Part shown: positions 5,809 to 7,990 of the stretch, one piece after another
Numbering within the stretch: the first letter of the stretch is position 1
Layout: every line of letters begins with the position of its first letter
Notes under the pieces: generated by a model
The model's input: only the letters and a program-made list of their open reading frames with translations
What the model was told of the DNA's origin: nothing
Database searches by the model: none
Translations under genes and position numbers: made by a program
Source: Rhodospirillaceae bacterium CCH5-H10
Lineage (GTDB): Bacteria; Pseudomonadota; Alphaproteobacteria; Reyranellales; Reyranellaceae
Assembly (NCBI GenBank): GCA_001557035.1
Contig: LSKJ01000006.1
Coordinates: forward strand, 1-7,990
Reading direction: 5' to 3'
Length of the DNA: 7,990 bases

Positions 5809-7026
5809 GTGTCGAAGTTCCTCCGTCTCCTCGGCCTTCTGGGCCTTCTTGTCGTCATCGGTGCCGCCTGCTGGCTGGTGCGGATCGACGAGCTGAAGAC
5901 CGCGGGGCCGCGCACCGACTACTTCCTCTATCTCGCGACGCTGTGCGTGGTGACGATCCTGTTGGCGCGCTGGCCGCGCCTTTCGGGAGTGCTGCTCGTG
6001 CTGGCCTGCGTCGAGTTCGCCTGGGGGCTGGGCTCGTGGGCGCTGTCGCCCCCGGGATCGCCCTCGCTGCTGCCGCCGGTCGCCGCCGAGCCGCTGCGCT
6101 TCGAGTGGCATCCGGTCCTGCAGGCCGCACCCGTTCCAGGGCTCTCCTTCAAGAGTGCGACCGGGCTTGCCATCCGTCATTCCTCGCAGGGCACGCGCGG
6201 TCGCGATCCCGATCCCCAGCGGCTGGGCGGGAGCGGCGTCGTGGCGACCTTCGGCGGTTCGGCGACCTACGATATCGGCAACGGCGAGGGCGATACCTGG
6301 CCGGAGCGGCTGGACGAGCTGCTGAGAGGCGACAGGTTGCTCGTCGTCAATCACGGCGTGCCCGGTTACACGACGGCGGAGCATGTACTGCAGACCGCCT
6401 TCTATCCGGAGAAGTTCGGCAAGGCGCCGCGCTGCGCGATCTACTTCGTGGGCTGGAACGACCTGCGCAACGCGCATATTCCCAACCTCGATCCGGCCTA
6501 TGCCGACTTCCATCTGCCGAGTCAGGTCGATTCGCTGAAAGTGCGCCGGGTCGGCGGCTCCAACGTCACGATCTCGCCGCTGCTCACGGTACTGGCGCGC
6601 CTCGTGTCGGCCGAGGTCGACACAGTGCGCTACGGCAAGGATCCCTACGCGCTACCGCCGGCCAGCGGGTCGGATCCCGCGCAGGCGGCGATCTTCGAGC
6701 GCAACGTCCGTGCGATCTCCGCCATCAACCGCGGGCGCGGCACGCCGACCATCTGGGTCGGACAGATCGTCAATCGCGACCGGCTGAAGGGAGATGGGCT
6801 CTACGGCTGGCTGCCCCGCGTCCGCGATCGCGATCTGTGGCCGTTGCTGCAGCAGTCGAATGCGCTGCTCGAACGGACGGCGAATGCACTGGGCGATACC
6901 TACGTGACGGTACCGTCGGATGATTTCGGCATGGCCGATTTCGTCGACGAGGGTCATTTCTCGGCCGCCGGCGCACGCCGTCTCGCGGCGCTTCTCGCTC
7001 CCGTCGTTCGCGAGGCTTGCCGCTAG
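5809..7026 (+). CDS. Membrane-anchored SGNH/GDSL-type hydrolase or acyltransferase
   Basis: This 405-residue protein starts with three hydrophobic segments (about residues 5-25, 37-54 and 58-79), followed by a large domain probably exposed on the periplasmic side. The SGNH blocks are all visible: Ser151 in [12 protein letters not shown] (block I), Asn184 in [11 protein letters not shown] (block II), GWND at 215-218 (block III, Asn217), and Asp380 and His383 in DEGHFSAAG (block V). [10 protein letters not shown] before block I resembles the N-x-x-G-x-RG lead-in of this family. Such proteins remove or transfer acyl groups on polysaccharides or lipids; the substrate here is unknown. GTG at 5809 was chosen because [11 protein letters not shown] gives a normal membrane-anchor start; TTG at 5800 is possible, and neither has a good ribosome binding site. 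It is divergent from the methyltransferase and followed 25 nt later by the dehydrogenase gene, probably as one transcript. Confidence 0.83.
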   Translation: MSKFLRLLGLLGLLVVIGAACWLVRIDELKTAGPRTDYFLYLATLCVVTILLARWPRLSGVLLVLACVEFAWGLGSWALSPPGSPSLLPPVAAEPLRFEWHPVLQAAPVPGLSFKSATGLAIRHSSQGTRGRDPDPQRLGGSGVVATFGGSATYDIGNGEGDTWPERLDELLRGDRLLVVNHGVPGYTTAEHVLQTAFYPEKFGKAPRCAIYFVGWNDLRNAHIPNLDPAYADFHLPSQVDSLKVRRVGGSNVTISPLLTVLARLVSAEVDTVRYGKDPYALPPASGSDPAQAAIFERNVRAISAINRGRGTPTIWVGQIVNRDRLKGDGLYGWLPRVRDRDLWPLLQQSNALLERTANALGDTYVTVPSDDFGMADFVDEGHFSAAGARRLAALLAPVVREACR

Positions 7027-7051
7027 CGGCGCGGGATTCTACTCCTGTCGA

Positions 7052-7813
7052 ATGGCTTCTCCGTCCCGCGTCATCCTCATCACCGGTGCTTCCTCGGGCA
7101 TCGGCGCCGCAACCGCCCGCGCACTGGCCGCGCCCGACACGGCGATCGCCCTGCATGCGCGCCGCAACCGCGCGGGCCTCGACCGCGTGTCGGGCTTCGC
7201 GACCGGCGCGGGTGCCCAAACGCTCCTGCTCGAAGGCGACCTTGCCGAAGCCGGCACGGCAGCACGCCTCGTCGAAGAGACCGTGAAGAAGTTCGGCCAT
7301 CTCGACGTGATCGTCAGCAACGCGGGCTTCGCCAACCGCACCCAGGTCGGTGAGCTCGACCGCGCGACGTGGGATGCCAGCCAGAACGCCATGACGGCGG
7401 CCTTCTTCGAACTGGCGACGGCCGCCAAGCCGTGGCTGATCAAGGCGGGCGCCGCCGGCCGGCTGGTCGGCGTCTCGTCCTTCGTGGCGCATGCCTTCGC
7501 GCGTGGCCTCATGACCTTTCCGGCCTCGGCCGCGGCCAAGGCCGGGGTCGAAGCCTTTGCCAAGGCCTTCGCGGTGGACATCGCCGGCTCGGGGGCGACG
7601 GTGAACTGCGTCGCGCCGGGGTTCATCGAGAAGGACCCCGACGCGCACGCCGCCGTGCCGCGCACCGGCATGGAGAAGGTGAACCAGTCGATCCCGATGG
7701 GCCGCTACGGCAAGCCCGCCGAAGTGGCGGCGCTGATCGCCTTCCTGTGCTCGCCGGCGGCGAGCTACATCACCGGCCAGACGGTGCACGTGAACGGCGG
7801 CGTTACGCTTTAG
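7052..7813 (+). CDS. Short-chain dehydrogenase/reductase with an unusual active site
   Basis: This 253-residue protein has the standard classical SDR length and fold. The NAD(P)-binding motif TGASSGIG is at 11-18, GDLAE at 62-66, SNAG at 89-92 and the helix Asn at 112 ([10 protein letters not shown]). Ser142/143 are in [17 protein letters not shown] is at 188-195, and it ends with [20 protein letters not shown] at 36-41 after the second strand suggests NADP(H) preference. The catalytic YxxxK is not present as such: the segment reads [14 protein letters not shown], with Lys163 preceded four residues earlier by Ser159, and Phe156 where spacing from Ser143 would predict Tyr. Annotation pipelines would probably call it 3-oxoacyl-ACP reductase (FabG-like), but the activity is uncertain. 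The ATG at 7052 was chosen because the homology begins at once. Translation is probably coupled to the SGNH gene, whose stop is 25 nt upstream; the ribosome binding site is weak. Confidence 0.88.
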   Translation: MASPSRVILITGASSGIGAATARALAAPDTAIALHARRNRAGLDRVSGFATGAGAQTLLLEGDLAEAGTAARLVEETVKKFGHLDVIVSNAGFANRTQVGELDRATWDASQNAMTAAFFELATAAKPWLIKAGAAGRLVGVSSFVAHAFARGLMTFPASAAAKAGVEAFAKAFAVDIAGSGATVNCVAPGFIEKDPDAHAAVPRTGMEKVNQSIPMGRYGKPAEVAALIAFLCSPAASYITGQTVHVNGGVTL

Positions 7814-7832
7814 GCCGAGCGTAGCTCGGCCT
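7812..7832. terminator. Perfect 9-bp hairpin overlapping the dehydrogenase stop codon
   Basis: AGGCCGAGC (7812-7820) and GCTCGGCCT (7824-7832) pair perfectly around GTA. The stem begins inside the TAG stop codon. It is GC-rich but not followed by a T-run, so it may stabilise the transcript end or assist termination rather than act as a classic intrinsic terminator. It may also be the first unit of a palindromic repeat together with the next hairpin. Confidence 0.5.
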
Positions 7833-7990
7833 GATAGCGTCAGGACATCGCTTGCGATGTCCGGGAGCGCCGAAGACCGAGGGACCACTATGACCCCTCC
7901 GTCGGCGTCAGACGCCGCCACCTCCCCATTTGAATGGCTATCGCATTCACACATCGTAGTTGCGCGGTGTGATGCGGTTCGATTCTCTGT
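7814..7990. other. Non-coding 3' region with several dyads
   Basis: No credible gene is seen in these 177 bases. Besides the two hairpins above, there is an interrupted dyad, GAC-C-GAGGG (7875-7883) with CCCTC-C-GTC (7895-7903). A tight palindrome follows, CGGCGTC (7903-7909) with GACGCCG (7911-7917). A bulged dyad comes last, CGCAT-T-CACAC (7942-7952) with GTGTGATGCG (7967-7976). The terminal GGTTCGATTC looks like a tRNA T-loop, but no T-stem forms. Confidence 0.45.
7843..7862. repeat. Second perfect 9-bp hairpin, tandem with the first
   Basis: GGACATCGC (7843-7851) and GCGATGTCC (7854-7862) pair perfectly around TT. It lies 10 nt after the hairpin at the stop codon. Two tight hairpins in tandem just after a gene resemble REP-type intergenic palindromes; other copies in the genome would be needed to show this. 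Confidence 0.5.

Noticed and set aside
6770..7954. A 394-residue minus-strand open frame opposite the SGNH and SDR genes
   Set aside because: It is an antisense shadow in GC-rich DNA, rich in Arg, Asp, Gly and His with no recognisable domain. Both opposite-strand genes have clear family motifs.
7970..7990. A tRNA T-arm suggested by GGTTCGATTC
   Set aside because: The flanking bases do not form a 5-bp T-stem, and no D-arm or anticodon arm is found upstream.

Overview
The window is GC-rich with dense coding on both strands. Gene content, FNR/FixK-like operators and codon usage suggest a free-living alphaproteobacterium of the Rhodospirillales or Hyphomicrobiales type. The genus cannot be fixed from this sequence. 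I see no rRNA, tRNA, CRISPR array, transposase or prophage gene.

Left part (1-3626), a stress and low-oxygen block. A minus-strand run reads tandem-domain universal stress protein (2379-1543), single-domain response regulator (1477-1100), membrane-domain-only ABC-type protein (1113-154, overlapping the regulator by 14 nt) and the first 21 codons of a further gene (63 to the left edge). An HdeD/DUF308-type six-helix membrane protein (2625-3176) lies on the plus strand. It converges on a small minus-strand eRF1-domain-like 'translational machinery' protein (3626-3210). Good 14-bp FNR/FixK-type boxes (TTGAT-N4-RTCAA) lie upstream of the stress protein (two, 32 bp apart) and upstream of the small protein (one, near perfect). 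Those nearest the start codons sit where a class II site at -41.5 would give a 5' leader of about 16-21 nt. I infer that this block is switched on by an FNR/FixK-family regulator when oxygen falls.

Middle (3746-5743). A plus-strand gene, divergent from the small protein and sharing its operator region, encodes a fusion of a thioredoxin-fold peroxiredoxin-like domain without the expected peroxidatic cysteine and an apparently intact 2-oxoglutarate/Fe(II) dioxygenase. Convergent with it, 18 nt away, is a class I SAM-dependent methyltransferase-like protein.

Right part (5809-7813). Divergent from the methyltransferase, a membrane-anchored SGNH/GDSL-type hydrolase or acyltransferase is followed after 25 nt by a short-chain dehydrogenase/reductase whose catalytic tyrosine is not visible. 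The last 177 bases hold no gene but have tandem perfect hairpins and further dyads, which look like a repeat or transcription-end element.

The points most worth a second look are the phased FNR-type boxes, the peroxiredoxin-dioxygenase fusion beside one of them, the orphan ABC membrane domain fused by overlap to a response regulator, and the SDR with a missing tyrosine. I found no clear sign of a wholly new multi-gene system.
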